64,000 bases of DNA from Pelagomonas calceolata (Eukaryota; Sar; Pelagophyceae; Pelagomonadales; Pelagomonadaceae), in assembly GCA_918797485.1 (NCBI GenBank), contig CAKKNE010000001.1:2418001-2482000 (forward strand), given 5' to 3'. Below the pieces are notes generated by a model, which worked only from the letters and a program-made list of their open reading frames with translations, was not told the DNA's origin and did no database searches. The position numbers and the translations under genes are program-made. Below, piece by piece: positions 44,816-54,200 of this stretch. Position 1 is the stretch's first letter, and every line of letters begins with the position of its first letter.

Positions 44816-44975
44816 CCAAGGATAAAAAATTATTGGGCGCACGGCCGCGGCAAGCAGCCGGACAGTGACGGGGCAGCGCGTGCATCCGCGCGTCGGCGTC
44901 GCACGCAGCCGTGCAGCAGGGCTGCCCCATTTTTGTTTGCAGCAACACTTGCCAACAAGCCCAGAGACAGAGGAC

Positions 44976-46220
44976 ATGGGCGGCTCGTCGCCGCGGATCA
45001 GCCGGACGACGCTGCCGACCGTGGCGCGGCGCGACAAAGACCGCCGCCGCGGTCGGCGGCGGCCGGCGGCGCCCTGGGCCGCGCTGATTCTCGTCGTGGG
45101 CGTCAACTGCGCGCTCTACTCGCTGCTCCAGTCGAAGAAGGAGGCGGCGCGCCTCGACGCGTCGCTGGACGCGACGGTGGCGTGGCGGGAGCGGGCGCTC
45201 GCGGCCGAGGAGACGGTCGCGGCGCTGGCCGAGCGGCTCGGCGCGCCGCCGCCGCCGCCGCCGCCGCCGCCCCGGCCCCGGCCTCCTCCAATAGCGCACC
45301 AGCCAGTACATAAAGAGGAGCCGGTGAGCGACGCGTTGCCTCCCTTCTACGGAACCGGCGTCAAGATCGTCGGCCTCGACACCTGCGACGCCTACCGAAA
45401 GCAACAGAAGCCCCACATTCGGCGGTGGGCGCCCGCGGGCATGTTCAACACGGGCACGAACACATTATTAGATCTCATGCACATGAACTGCCAGTTCCCG
45501 GACCGCACGGGCCGCCACGGCTTCTGGCAGGTGCCCTGGGGGAAGCACAACCCGCTGTCGTGGCGCGGCGCGCACTGGGCGCCGCAGTTCCAGGGCGAGC
45601 GGCGCTTCCGGCCGGACCCTTTATCAATTTTGCCGGTCGTGGTGGTCAAGGACCCGACGACGTGGATGAAGTCCATGTGCCGCAACCAGTACGAGTGCCG
45701 GTTCCGGCACCGGCCGTCGCACCGGAGCGCCGCGTGCCCGTCGCCCGTGAAGGAGACGCAGACGACGATGCGCTACCAGCCGACGAAACCCTCGTTCTAC
45801 GACTCGCTGCCCCACTTCTGGCGGGCCTGGAACGGCGAGTATCTGAACAGCACGGCGCCGCGCTTATTGATCCGCTTCGAGGATTTGCTCTGGAACTCGG
45901 AGGAGACGATCCGCAAAGTCTGCACCTGCGTCGGCGGCCGGCCGCTCCGGCGCTTCTCGCAGGCCCACGGCGTGTCCAAGGACGCGCGCCTCGGCCACGT
46001 CGGCCCCGTGAACGACCGCGCTAAAGCGTTGAGGCTGTATGGGTCGGAGGCGGAGCGCTTCCGCCACTACACGCGCGAGGACCTCGAGTACGTCCGGGAC
46101 GTCGCGGGCGCGTCGCCGCTCTTTCGAGCGCTGGGCTACGACTTTGACGTCGACGACGCGCTCCGCGTCGGCGCGTCGCGGCGGCGGCTGCGGTTCGGGG
46201 GAAATTTAAGTAGGTTTTAA
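44976..46220 (+). CDS. Type II membrane sulfotransferase-like protein
   Basis: 414 residues from the ATG at 44976. A basic N-terminus precedes one transmembrane segment (APWAALILVVGVNCALYSLL, about 32-52), then a coiled-coil/Pro-rich stem. This is the architecture of Golgi glycosyl- and sulfotransferases. GMFNTGTNTLLDLMHMNC near residue 150 resembles the 5'-phosphosulfate loop of PAPS-dependent enzymes. PVVVVKDPTTWMKSMCRNQY near 225 is the 3'-phosphate-binding strand/helix, and RLLIRFEDLLWN near 300 matches the conserved RYEDL. Its stop codon overlaps the stop of the minus-strand frame at 46217. Confidence 0.8.
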   Translation: MGGSSPRISRTTLPTVARRDKDRRRGRRRPAAPWAALILVVGVNCALYSLLQSKKEAARLDASLDATVAWRERALAAEETVAALAERLGAPPPPPPPPPRPRPPPIAHQPVHKEEPVSDALPPFYGTGVKIVGLDTCDAYRKQQKPHIRRWAPAGMFNTGTNTLLDLMHMNCQFPDRTGRHGFWQVPWGKHNPLSWRGAHWAPQFQGERRFRPDPLSILPVVVVKDPTTWMKSMCRNQYECRFRHRPSHRSAACPSPVKETQTTMRYQPTKPSFYDSLPHFWRAWNGEYLNSTAPRLLIRFEDLLWNSEETIRKVCTCVGGRPLRRFSQAHGVSKDARLGHVGPVNDRAKALRLYGSEAERFRHYTREDLEYVRDVAGASPLFRALGYDFDVDDALRVGASRRRLRFGGNLSRF

Positions 46221-46596
46221 TGTTCATAGTCCTCGAAGCGCGCCGTACGGTTGCCCGGAAGATGCATTGTCTTGAAGGTTCGGTGCGCCGTGTCGACGAG
46301 CTGGTCGTGCAGGCCCGGCCGGCGCTCTCGCAAAAACTTGGCCGTCTTGCCGAAGTCGAGGAGCGTCGCGCGGAGGTCCTCGGGCGTGAGCTTTTTTGAG
46401 GTGGACTCGGCCTTGATCTTCGTCGTCGGGGGCAGGGTCGGAGCATGTCAAGCTCGCTCAGGGGCGTGCCCTCGACGCGTTCAGCGAGCCCGACAAACGT
46501 CGTCGTCGGCTGGCCCGCGTCGTCGATGGCGACGTAGCCCATCGTCCGCGGGGCCAGATCGGGCGCGGCCGCGTGGACCTCGGCCTGGGAGTCGAT
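46217..46596 (-). pseudogene. Gene fragment with a shifted reading frame
   Basis: Two minus-strand frames give continuous, protein-like sequence but do not join. The upstream frame reads NIDSQAEVHAAAPDLAPR, MGYVAIDDAGQPTTTFVGLA, GTPLSELDM. From about 46440 the downstream frame reads LPPTTKIKAESTSKKLTPED, LRATLLDFGKTAKFLRERRP and ends MHLPGNRTARFEDYEH. A one-base shift near 46437-46450 would account for it. The 5' end stops at a dispersed repeat (46597-46645). Family unknown. Confidence 0.5.
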
Positions 46597-46645
46597 GTTA
46601 CGGTGCTGGGGGGGAGACACCGCGCGTCGCCGATTCATCGGCGGC
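46597..46645 (+). repeat. 3'-flank repeat copy at a gene-fragment edge
   Basis: TTACGGTGCTGGGGGGGA, then GACACCGCGCGTCGCCG and ATTCATCGGCGGC. The first half matches 36525-36551 exactly over 27 bases, the second half matches 25370-25420. Unlike the others, it is 376 bases from the nearest upstream stop in its sense. Confidence 0.7.
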
Positions 46646-46753
46646 GGGCGCGGGCCGCTTCTTTCATACACCCACAATTTACGCCCCTTCGCGCCGCGGG
46701 TACCTCCTCCTCCACCTCATCAACGACTGCGTCGCCCACGGCAGCGCAGCACT

Positions 46754-47914
46754 CTAGGCGCCCCGCGGGATGGCGCCGGCCCCGGCCGTTCTCTGAGAAA
46801 GGTGGTAGTCGCGCTCTGCATGCAAAAACAGTGAAGAGCGAGGCAAATTCCGATGGAAGACACAGGCCCGCGCGAAACCACTCGATAATTTCTTCGTCGT
46901 CGAGCAGGTCCAGGAAAGCAATAAATTTGCCGTTGCAGAAGTCGCAGACCTATGAGTACGAGTGGAACATGAGAGGACACAAAATGGACGCTGGTCGCTC
47001 GCCCAGAGGCGGTGGATCTCCGACCACTCGGGGTGGTCGTTCCGCAGGTCCTCCGGGTCCGCGTAGTACGTCAGGTGGATCTTGCCCGCGCCGTCGACGA
47101 CCGCGAGCGTCTTCCGGAACCGGTGGCGCGTCTTGCGGCCGCGGCTCGCCCGAATCACGGCGCAGCAGTGCAACGCGCAACCCTGGCAGCAGTTCGGCCG
47201 CCGAGGCGCGCTCGCGGCGGCGGCGTCGCGGCAGTCGTCGCTGATCGACTCCGCCGCTTTGGCCAGGCGCTGCCACTTCCTCTTCTCCGCGCCGCTCGAG
47301 TTCTCCGCCCGTTGCTCGAAGAACGTCCTCCACTTCTTGGGCGCGACGCCGGCCTGGCCGCGGTGCGGCCGCACGCCTGCAGCGATGCAGGCCACGGCGA
47401 TGCGGTCGCGCGGGCGTCTATACCGCGGATCATTGATGTCGCCGCCCTGGGCGACGACGGCCGACTCGATCCATGACGGGTGCTCGGCCGGCGGCGCCCA
47501 GCCCGACGGGTAGCCCGTGCCACCTCCCAAGATCGGCGGCGCGTCGTCGACCGGGATCGGAGGCAACTTCTTTTTACCTTTTGGGCGCCGCGGGCGCGGG
47601 ATCGCCGCTAAGCGGTCGCGACGCTTTTGCGGCCAAAACGTCTCGTGAGGCTCCCGATGCTCCGCTTTGATGTCCGCCGGCAGCGGTTCTTCGTCGTCGT
47701 CGTCGTCGTCGGAGGAGGAGGAGGACGAGGACGAGGAGCCGGAGCCGGAGCTCGAGGAGCCGCTGCTGCTTCTGCTGCTGCTACTGCTGCTGGAGGAGGA
47801 CCTTCCTCGGCCGCGGCGGCTCGCGCGGCCGCTTTTCTTGTTTTTCTGCTTCTGCGCGGCGGCTTTGCGCTGCTTGCGCGCCTTGGATCGGAGGCTCCCG
47901 CCCGACTTTGACAT
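46754..47914 (-). CDS. Ser-rich basic nuclear-like protein, uncertain 3' end
   Basis: The N-terminus (MSKSGGSLRSKARKQRKAA) is basic, followed by a long Ser tract and an Asp run (about residues 38-75). The central region has C/H residues (NCCQGCALHCCAVIRASRG) and TYYADPEDLRNDHPEWSEI. Around 46950-46978 the frame degrades, while another frame immediately continues well: VCDFCNGKFIAFLDLLDDEE, IIEWFRAGLCLPSEFAS. A 29-base GTCCTC...CATAG segment would join them in phase, which is very short for an intron, so an indel is also possible. The listed end is the stop of the unspliced frame. Family unknown. Confidence 0.6.
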   Translation of the reverse strand: MSKSGGSLRSKARKQRKAAAQKQKNKKSGRASRRGRGRSSSSSSSSSRSSSGSSSSGSGSSSSSSSSSDDDDDDEEPLPADIKAEHREPHETFWPQKRRDRLAAIPRPRRPKGKKKLPPIPVDDAPPILGGGTGYPSGWAPPAEHPSWIESAVVAQGGDINDPRYRRPRDRIAVACIAAGVRPHRGQAGVAPKKWRTFFEQRAENSSGAEKRKWQRLAKAAESISDDCRDAAAASAPRRPNCCQGCALHCCAVIRASRGRKTRHRFRKTLAVVDGAGKIHLTYYADPEDLRNDHPEWSEIHRLWASDQRPFCVLSCSTRTHRSATSATANLLLSWTCSTTKKLSSGFARACVFHRNLPRSSLFLHAERDYHLSQRTAGAGAIPRGA

Positions 47915-48352
47915 CTCCTTTTATGGGGTCGCCGCCTGATTGCTTGCCTGCCGCCCCTAAAAAAATAATTCCCAGAAGCCTTCCAACAACGCGGTGGACC
48001 AGTTTTTGGACGACAGGAGGCGCTACGGTCACGTCGCACCTCAGGATGGCACCTAGGCCTCGACGTGAACGAACACAAGAGAGAGCTGCACACACAGCAG
48101 CTTGGGGAGCGCAGGCGCGGGAGCAATGGAGCTGCCTGCCCCATGCCCTCAGCCTGAGGCTGCCCATGCTGCACCAAATTTGGCAGGGCGCCAGCGGATG
48201 TGCTCAGGACCACGCCGCAGCGCGGCCCTTGCGAGGTACGGTCCGCGCGGCCCGCAATATGCAAAGCCCCTCCCGCTCGAGGCGAACGGACCTGGAGCGA
48301 CAATTGGCTAGTAGGCTGATGAGCCTGGGGAGCAATAGACAGACACACTAAC
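47915..48352. other. Spacer between two minus-strand genes
   Basis: 438 bases containing TGCCTGCCCC and GGCTGCCC elements near 48130-48170, but no copy of the CTAG family with correct spacing and no gene. Confidence 0.5.
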
Positions 48353-49975
48353 TTAGGACCGCCGAGCCTTCTCCAAGAACGCATCCAACAAATCGTCCAG
48401 GGCGCCCGCGTCGTCGGCGAGAAAGCTCCCCGAGTGCTCCCCGGCGCACAACTCGCGCAACGCCGCCTGGAAGTCGACGAACACGCCGAAGTTTTCCTCG
48501 ACGTAGTCCCGCGCGGCGTCGTTCGCGAGTCGGCGGCGCTTCGCCGGCGACTCGCTCGGCGACCGCGGCGACCGGAGAACCGTGCGAATCCGGCGCCGAC
48601 GACGCGAGCTGCCGCGACCGGCGCCGCTCGCCGACCTCGCCGAGTGCCCCGACCTCGCCGAGCCCGCACGAGACGCCGCGCTCGCACGCGACCGCGATCC
48701 CCCCGAGCCCGCCGAGCCCTCCGAGACCGGCGAGGTCAGCGGCGGCGGGCCGGAAGGCCGCCGCGGCGGCGGCGGCGACGCCGACACCGCACCGCGTGCC
48801 GAGGCGTCGTCCGACGACGACGCCGACTCGTCCGCGTCGTCGTCGTCGCCGGCGACGACGCCGCGCATCGCGCGCCGCCGCCGCGAGGCCGCGCGTTGCG
48901 ACTGGTCCTGCTCCGCCCACGCCGGCTCCGCGAGCCGCTGCTGCCGGTCCGTCACCTCCTTGCAGTCGACGGTGGCGTCATAGGACGCCGCGATGGCCTC
49001 GTCGAAGATGTCCTTGGCCTCGCCAAAGGATGCGTCACCAAAGCGGTCCTCGCGTAGAGCGCATCTCGCGTAGAGCCAGGTCCGCGCGACGAGCGGTATC
49101 TCCTCCTCCTTCACGCCGGCCTCGACGAGGTCGTCCGTGATGACGCGGCCGCTCGTGTCGCAGATCTTGCAGACGAGCTGGCCGCCGGCGAGCAATATGT
49201 GCGTCGTGTGGTTGTGCGGGGAGTACACTTTCCCGGCGCCGTCCGAGACGTTCCGCGTGCACGAGTCGCACTCGACCCCCTCGGCCCGCCGCGGCTGGCG
49301 CCGGTCGCCCCGCGGCCCGCGGCCCGTGTACAACAATCTCCGCCTCTCGCCCTCCTCGCTCCTCCTCGGCACCTCGACCCCTTCCTTCGCGGCGTTCGCG
49401 ACGACCAAAGAATCCTCGCCCCACTTCAGCGTCGCGCCCTGGGTGTTTGACGCCTCCTTCTTGCCCGGCGCCGGATTTCGCTCGCGTCTCTCGAGCTTCC
49501 TAACTTTTGTGTTATGCTGCTTGTCGTTCCAGTCGTCGGCGGCGTCCTGCTTCGCGACGGAGCCGATGCGCCGGAAGCCCGGGAAGTCCTCGACCGGTAC
49601 CGGCGTCCCGTCCGCCTTGAGCCACGGGTCCACGACCGCGCCCACCGCGACGAGGTTCGCGACGGCGTCGCTAATGCTCATAGGTCCACTCGACCAAGCA
49701 AAAGTGTTGAAGTGGAACGAGGCCACGCGGCGGAGGTACTTTTTTTGTTCGGACTGTTTCTTCTCCCCTTTCCCTGGGCATTGCGAGAGCCGCTCCACGA
49801 ATTTCGAGGTCTCTACGGCCGGGATCTCCGTGCGCGTCTGCCCCGGCGGGAGCGTGACCTTCTTCTTTTTTCTGAGGTAATCATCCAGCGACGTCGTGTC
49901 GGCGCCCTCGTACTGCTTGTTTAAGAGCTTGCTGATCGCGGCGCCCTTTTTGGCTTTTTTTTGGAGGGTCGCCAT
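48353..49975 (-). CDS. Large basic/Ser-rich protein with one four-Cys zinc-like site
   Basis: 540 residues from Met 49975 (alternative three codons earlier). Residues about 1-30 and 50-90 are Lys-rich helices. A C-x2-C ... C-x2-C site with His residues between (VECDSCTRNVSDGAG, SPHNHTTHILLAGG, LVCKICDTSG) near residues 240-280 suggests zinc binding. A Ser/Asp/Pro-rich low-complexity region (380-480) follows, and the protein ends in a helical acidic segment. Composition points to the nucleus. No family recognised. It lies next to another Ser-rich Cys protein (46754) on the same strand; they do not look like close paralogues. Confidence 0.7.
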   Translation of the reverse strand: MATLQKKAKKGAAISKLLNKQYEGADTTSLDDYLRKKKKVTLPPGQTRTEIPAVETSKFVERLSQCPGKGEKKQSEQKKYLRRVASFHFNTFAWSSGPMSISDAVANLVAVGAVVDPWLKADGTPVPVEDFPGFRRIGSVAKQDAADDWNDKQHNTKVRKLERRERNPAPGKKEASNTQGATLKWGEDSLVVANAAKEGVEVPRRSEEGERRRLLYTGRGPRGDRRQPRRAEGVECDSCTRNVSDGAGKVYSPHNHTTHILLAGGQLVCKICDTSGRVITDDLVEAGVKEEEIPLVARTWLYARCALREDRFGDASFGEAKDIFDEAIAASYDATVDCKEVTDRQQRLAEPAWAEQDQSQRAASRRRRAMRGVVAGDDDDADESASSSDDASARGAVSASPPPPRRPSGPPPLTSPVSEGSAGSGGSRSRASAASRAGSARSGHSARSASGAGRGSSRRRRRIRTVLRSPRSPSESPAKRRRLANDAARDYVEENFGVFVDFQAALRELCAGEHSGSFLADDAGALDDLLDAFLEKARRS

Positions 49976-50082
49976 CTGCTGCAAGCTACAAAACCGAGGC
50001 GCTGGCGCTGCTTGAGTGGTTATCGCGGCAGGCGGTGTGTATCAATGAACTCTCCGTCGTCGCCGCACCACTCGTAGGGATG

Positions 50083-50106
50083 CCTAGTGTGTCTGTGCAC
50101 GCTAGG
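50083..50106 (-). promoter_or_regulatory. CTAG element, long-armed variant
   Basis: CCTAGTGTG and CACGCTAGG arms (nine bases each, one G:T mismatch) around TCTGTG. Read on the minus strand it shows an ACAG core and is 108 bases upstream of the ATG at 49975. The remaining spacer to 50361 holds nothing else recognised. Confidence 0.55.
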
Positions 50107-50361
50107 GCGTACGGAGTCACTGGCCGGGGTACGGCGGGTCTATTAGTTTGGACTTGGGATCATCCATCGTAAGCCTCTCGCCGCCCCCTCGTCGCTCCTT
50201 CGTCGCCGTGGCTACTGTGTCCGCCGTCGCGCCCGTCGACCGTCTCGACCTGCCGTCGTCCACCTGGCTGTGATGGAATTCCTCGTGTTTTTGTGTGGGG
50301 TGTTCGGAACTGAGCTTGGCGGCTGTGCGGCTCTGTAGAAGCTACTTGGGATTTAACCTTC

Positions 50362-50897
50362 TTACGTCGCGTGGGGGGGGGCGTTCGTGTCGATGAGGGG
50401 CTTCGACTCCTTCGAGTCCCTCAAAAAGTTCAAATCGTAGAAGCGGCCATACTCACCCAGGAACGCGGCGACGCGGTCCCAAAACTGACGCGAGTCCGCC
50501 GACGACACCTTGAGATCCCACGCAGTCACGGAGATGGCGTCGTCGCATCGGCCATCGTCCCGGCTGTCAGTGTGGCACGGGTCGTCGTCCGGGCGCGCCG
50601 TCTCGAGATCTATAATTTTGACGCTTTGCGTCGACTCGCTCCACAGAATATTTTTGAAGTGCAGGTCTCCGTGACGGTAGCCGACCGCGTGGAAGCGTTC
50701 CGCGGCAGGCGCAGCACCGCGATCCAGTCGTTGTGCGAGAAGGGCGCGCGCGTCGGGTTCGCGTCGATGGTCCGGCTCGAGTCCGAAGGCCGTGTGTGGG
50801 TCGAGCACAGAGCGCGGGCGGCTGTGTGAAAACCAATCGGCGAGTCGGGTGCGCCGTCAAGTTTGGTCCACGCAGGCGGGCCGGCCATCTCGAACAC
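50362..50897 (-). pseudogene. Kinase-like (HGDLH) gene fragment with frame change
   Basis: The distal frame contains ERFHAVGYRHGDLHFKNILW and SVKIIDLETARPDD, the catalytic HGDxxxxN and following IDxE loop of aminoglycoside-phosphotransferase or small-kinase folds, ending at 50362. The proximal part is better in another minus frame (GPPAWTKLDGAPDSPIGFHT, FSHNDWIAVLRLP). The change lies near 50700. No ATP-binding N-lobe is found upstream, where a plus-strand frame is more convincing. Probably a truncated or decayed kinase-like gene. Confidence 0.45.
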
Positions 50898-51233
50898 GAC
50901 GTCGTGTGCCGCCCCGAATTCGCCGTCGCGAACCCCTTCGACGTCCTGGAGTGCGCTGCGCTGGGCCTGCGCCTCGGAAAGAAAACGGTGGCCGACATGT
51001 TCCGGACGGCCGCGGCGATCAACGACACGGCCGTACTCGCCCGCGCGTACATGGGGTACGTAGAGAGCGTGCGCCGCGTCGAGCCGCGGCTCCTCGCGGA
51101 GATAGACATCTTCGCATGCCGCGGCCGCGTCGGAGGCGTCGACGTCGTGTTCAAGTCCGTCGACGGTCGTTGCAAGATCTCCTCGGTCGGCGCGGCCGTC
51201 GAGGAGCTCGTCGACAGGAGTTTCGGGAGGTAG
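50733..51233 (+). CDS. Protein of unknown function, possibly 5'-truncated
   Basis: The convincing part is from about 50900: EFAVANPFDVLECAALGLRL, GKKTVADMFRTAAAINDTAV, LARAYMGYVESVRRVEPRLL, ending VEELVDRSFGR. This is a helical, compositionally normal protein. The first 50 residues in this frame overlap the antisense kinase-like fragment and look like a shadow, so the true start or an upstream exon is unknown. It ends 19 bases before the giant gene's stop. Confidence 0.45.
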   Translation: MREGRARRVRVDGPARVRRPCVGRAQSAGGCVKTNRRVGCAVKFGPRRRAGHLEHDVVCRPEFAVANPFDVLECAALGLRLGKKTVADMFRTAAAINDTAVLARAYMGYVESVRRVEPRLLAEIDIFACRGRVGGVDVVFKSVDGRCKISSVGAAVEELVDRSFGR

Positions 51234-51252
51234 AAGTACACCAACACTCTTC

Positions 51253-54200
51253 TTAGTAATCCCCCTCGATCACGCGCCGCCGGGCCTTGGGCGGTGCCGC
51301 GGGGGCCTCGTCCGCCTCCGACGCCGTAGAGTCGTCCGCCGCGGCCTCCTCCCCCTCCGAGGCAGAGTCCGCGAGAAACTCGTCCAGACTCCCGGCGCTT
51401 TCGTCCTCGGAGGCCACCTCGCCGGCCTCGGCCTTGGCGTATTGTGGTTCCGACGCCACCGGCGGCGCGGCGTCGTCCTCGTCCGACAGGGGCGCTTCGA
51501 CGATGGGCGGGGCGCGGCGGCGCGGCGGCGGCGGCGGCACCGGCGCTGGCGGCGCATCGTCGTCGTCGTCGGAGACGCCTGGGTCGGACGCGTCCGAGTC
51601 GGAGTCGTGATCCTCGCAGACAAAACTGTCGAGCGAGCCGGCCTCGTCGTCACTCGTTGCCACGTCCTTCTGCTCGACTACCACTACCGCGCGGCGCCGC
51701 GGCAGCGCGCGGCACGAGAGCGGCGCCGGTGGAGCGGGAGACTCGACGGGTGCCGCGGTGGCGGCCGCTGGCGCCACGTGAGGCGTCGAGGCAACCGCCA
51801 TGGCGCTAGGCGTCGAACCAACCGGGGGCGTCGAAACGGCACCACATGGCGTCGAGGCAACCGCACCGGAATGTGTCGAGTCGGCGGGCGTAGAGGGAGC
51901 CTTCTTCTCAGCGGGCGTCGGCGCGACGTTGACCGGCGCGAGCGGAGACCGCGCCGAGGTAGGCTCGGCAGTGAGCTCCTCCGTGCGTTCCGCAGTGGGC
52001 GCGGCAGTGGGCGCCGCGCCGGCCGCCGCGAGCGCGCCGGCGAGCCACGCGCCGTCGTCCTCTGGTGACGCCACCGGCGACGACGCACCAGCCGACGGCG
52101 TCGCCGGCGCCCAGGCCTCGTCGGCGAACGCGGCGGCGCCGGCCGCGACGCGCCGCAGCGCCTCCTCTGGCGCCCCGGCGCCGAGCCAGCGCAGGACGTC
52201 CGCCGGCGCGAGCCGCGCGACGCGGCCCCAGCCGAGCTTCGGGGCCCCGAGCGCGCGCGGCAGCGTGTCCAGGGCATCCAGGGACGACGCCCCGCGCAGC
52301 AACGCCGCGCTCCGCGCCGCACCGCACACGAGCGCCGCGTCGACGGCGCCCCGGTGCGCGCCGGACGCGGCCGCGACGCTGCCGCCCGGCGGCGTCGCGC
52401 GCCGCAGCCACGCGCGCGCGCCCGCCGCGAACGAGACGTCGTCGTCGTCGTCGTCCGAGTCGCCGCCGGTCCCGAGGGTCGGCGCGAGGCGCGCCGCGAG
52501 TGCCTTGCACGAGGCGCAGCCGCACGGCGACGGCCGCTTGAGTAATGTGCGGCAGAGCCACCCGAAGGCGCGCCGGCCCGGCCGCGCGTCGTGCGGGCCC
52601 GGCGCCGGGCACTCGCGGTGGATGTAGCAGCGCATGGTCTCGACGGCCCGCGTGATGCCCACGTTCAGGAGCCGGTGGCCGTGCGCGTGGGAAAGGGTCG
52701 AGTAGTGGCGCGCGCTCGGCGCACGCCGCCGCCGCGGCGTCCTTCGAGATACTTGCTCGTCGTCCGAGTCCTCCTCCTCCTCGAGGTGGTCCAGCGTCTC
52801 GAGATCCACCGTCGCCTCGCCCGCGCGCGGCGCGAGGAGCGTCGAGAGGAAGATCGTGCCCCGCTCCTCGCCCTGGATGCGGTCGATGGACTCGACGAAG
52901 AGCGGCGGGTCGCCACTCACGTCCCTTCCACTGATAGGCGTGCGCCGCAGGCTCCCCTTGCACGTCGGGTGGGCCTCGAGGCCCGCGCCGCTCTCGAGCA
53001 GGAGCCGGTAGATCAGACCCCGCTGGGGGCGGTTTAGCGTCACGACGCCGACGGACAGCGGCGCGCCCGCCGCGTCCGCCTTTTTCACGAGCGCGACGAC
53101 GTCGTCAGCGATGCGCCGGGCCTGGCCCTCGTTCACCAGACCGGCGGGCGGGCCCCGCGCCGACGCCATCGGCGCGTCGACCTCGATTACAACTAAGCCC
53201 GGATCTCTCGGCGCACACGCCGGCGCCACCAGCCGACTCCCGTAGAACAGCGCGTTCGACGCGCCGATGAGCGTCGGGCAGCCGCTGCGGTAGTGCCACT
53301 CCAGCGGCACGAGGTCGACGCGCCCGGCATCGACGACGTCGTCGAGCAGACCCGTCGCGTGGCGCCTCGGCGGCAGCTGGAGGTCGTCGCCCGCGGCCAC
53401 GAACGTCAACGACGCCGCCGCGCAGAGGTCCAGCGCGAGCGGCGTCGTCGGGAACTGCGACGCCTCGTCGATCAGCACGGCGCCGTAGCGCGCGTCGTCG
53501 ACGATATTCAGGGACGCGACGAGCTCGGGCGTCGCGCACGTGATCAACGGTTCGTTGAATTCCAGAGAGTGGGCGTCCACGGCCGCCCGGGCGAGCGCCA
53601 GCGACGCCGCGCGCCGCGCGTCGGATAAAGCGCGGACGTACGGGGCGTCCGGGACCGACGACGCGTCCGCCCGCCGCGCGGCGAAGGCCGCGCGCGCGGC
53701 GCGGCGCCGCCTTTCCGCGCCGCGCGCCGCCAGCACGCTCCGGGCCACGGCGCGCGCGCCCGGCGGCCCCGCGCACCTTTCGAGCGCGGACGACGCGGCC
53801 GCGGCGCCGAGGCGCCGGTCGGCGACGGCGTCGAGCACGGCCAGCAGCGCCCGCGCGGCCGCGTCGTCAGCGGCGCACTCGTGTGCAAAAGCTTCGCCGC
53901 CGTCGACCTCGACGTCGTCGAGGGCGCAGCGCAGCGCCAGCGCCGCGAGGCGCTCGCCCGCCGCGTCCGCGGGCTCCAAACGTTTCAGAGCCTCGCGTAA
54001 CGCCCGGTCCGCGTCATACAACGCGTCGGCGGCCTGCGCCTGGCGCGCGACCGCCGCGGCGCGCGCGACGTGGGCGACGTCGACGCGCGATTCATCCGCG
54101 CGCCAGGCGTCGACGACGCGCCGCCGCTCCGAAATGACGTCGTCGCCCTTGCGCCGCCGCTTCGGCTCCGCGTGCGTCCGGAGGTGCTTGGCCATTGGCG

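Noticed and set aside
48306-48330. GCTAGTAGGCTGATGAGCC as another CTAG element
   Set aside because: Right CTAG arm and TTACAG core are absent.
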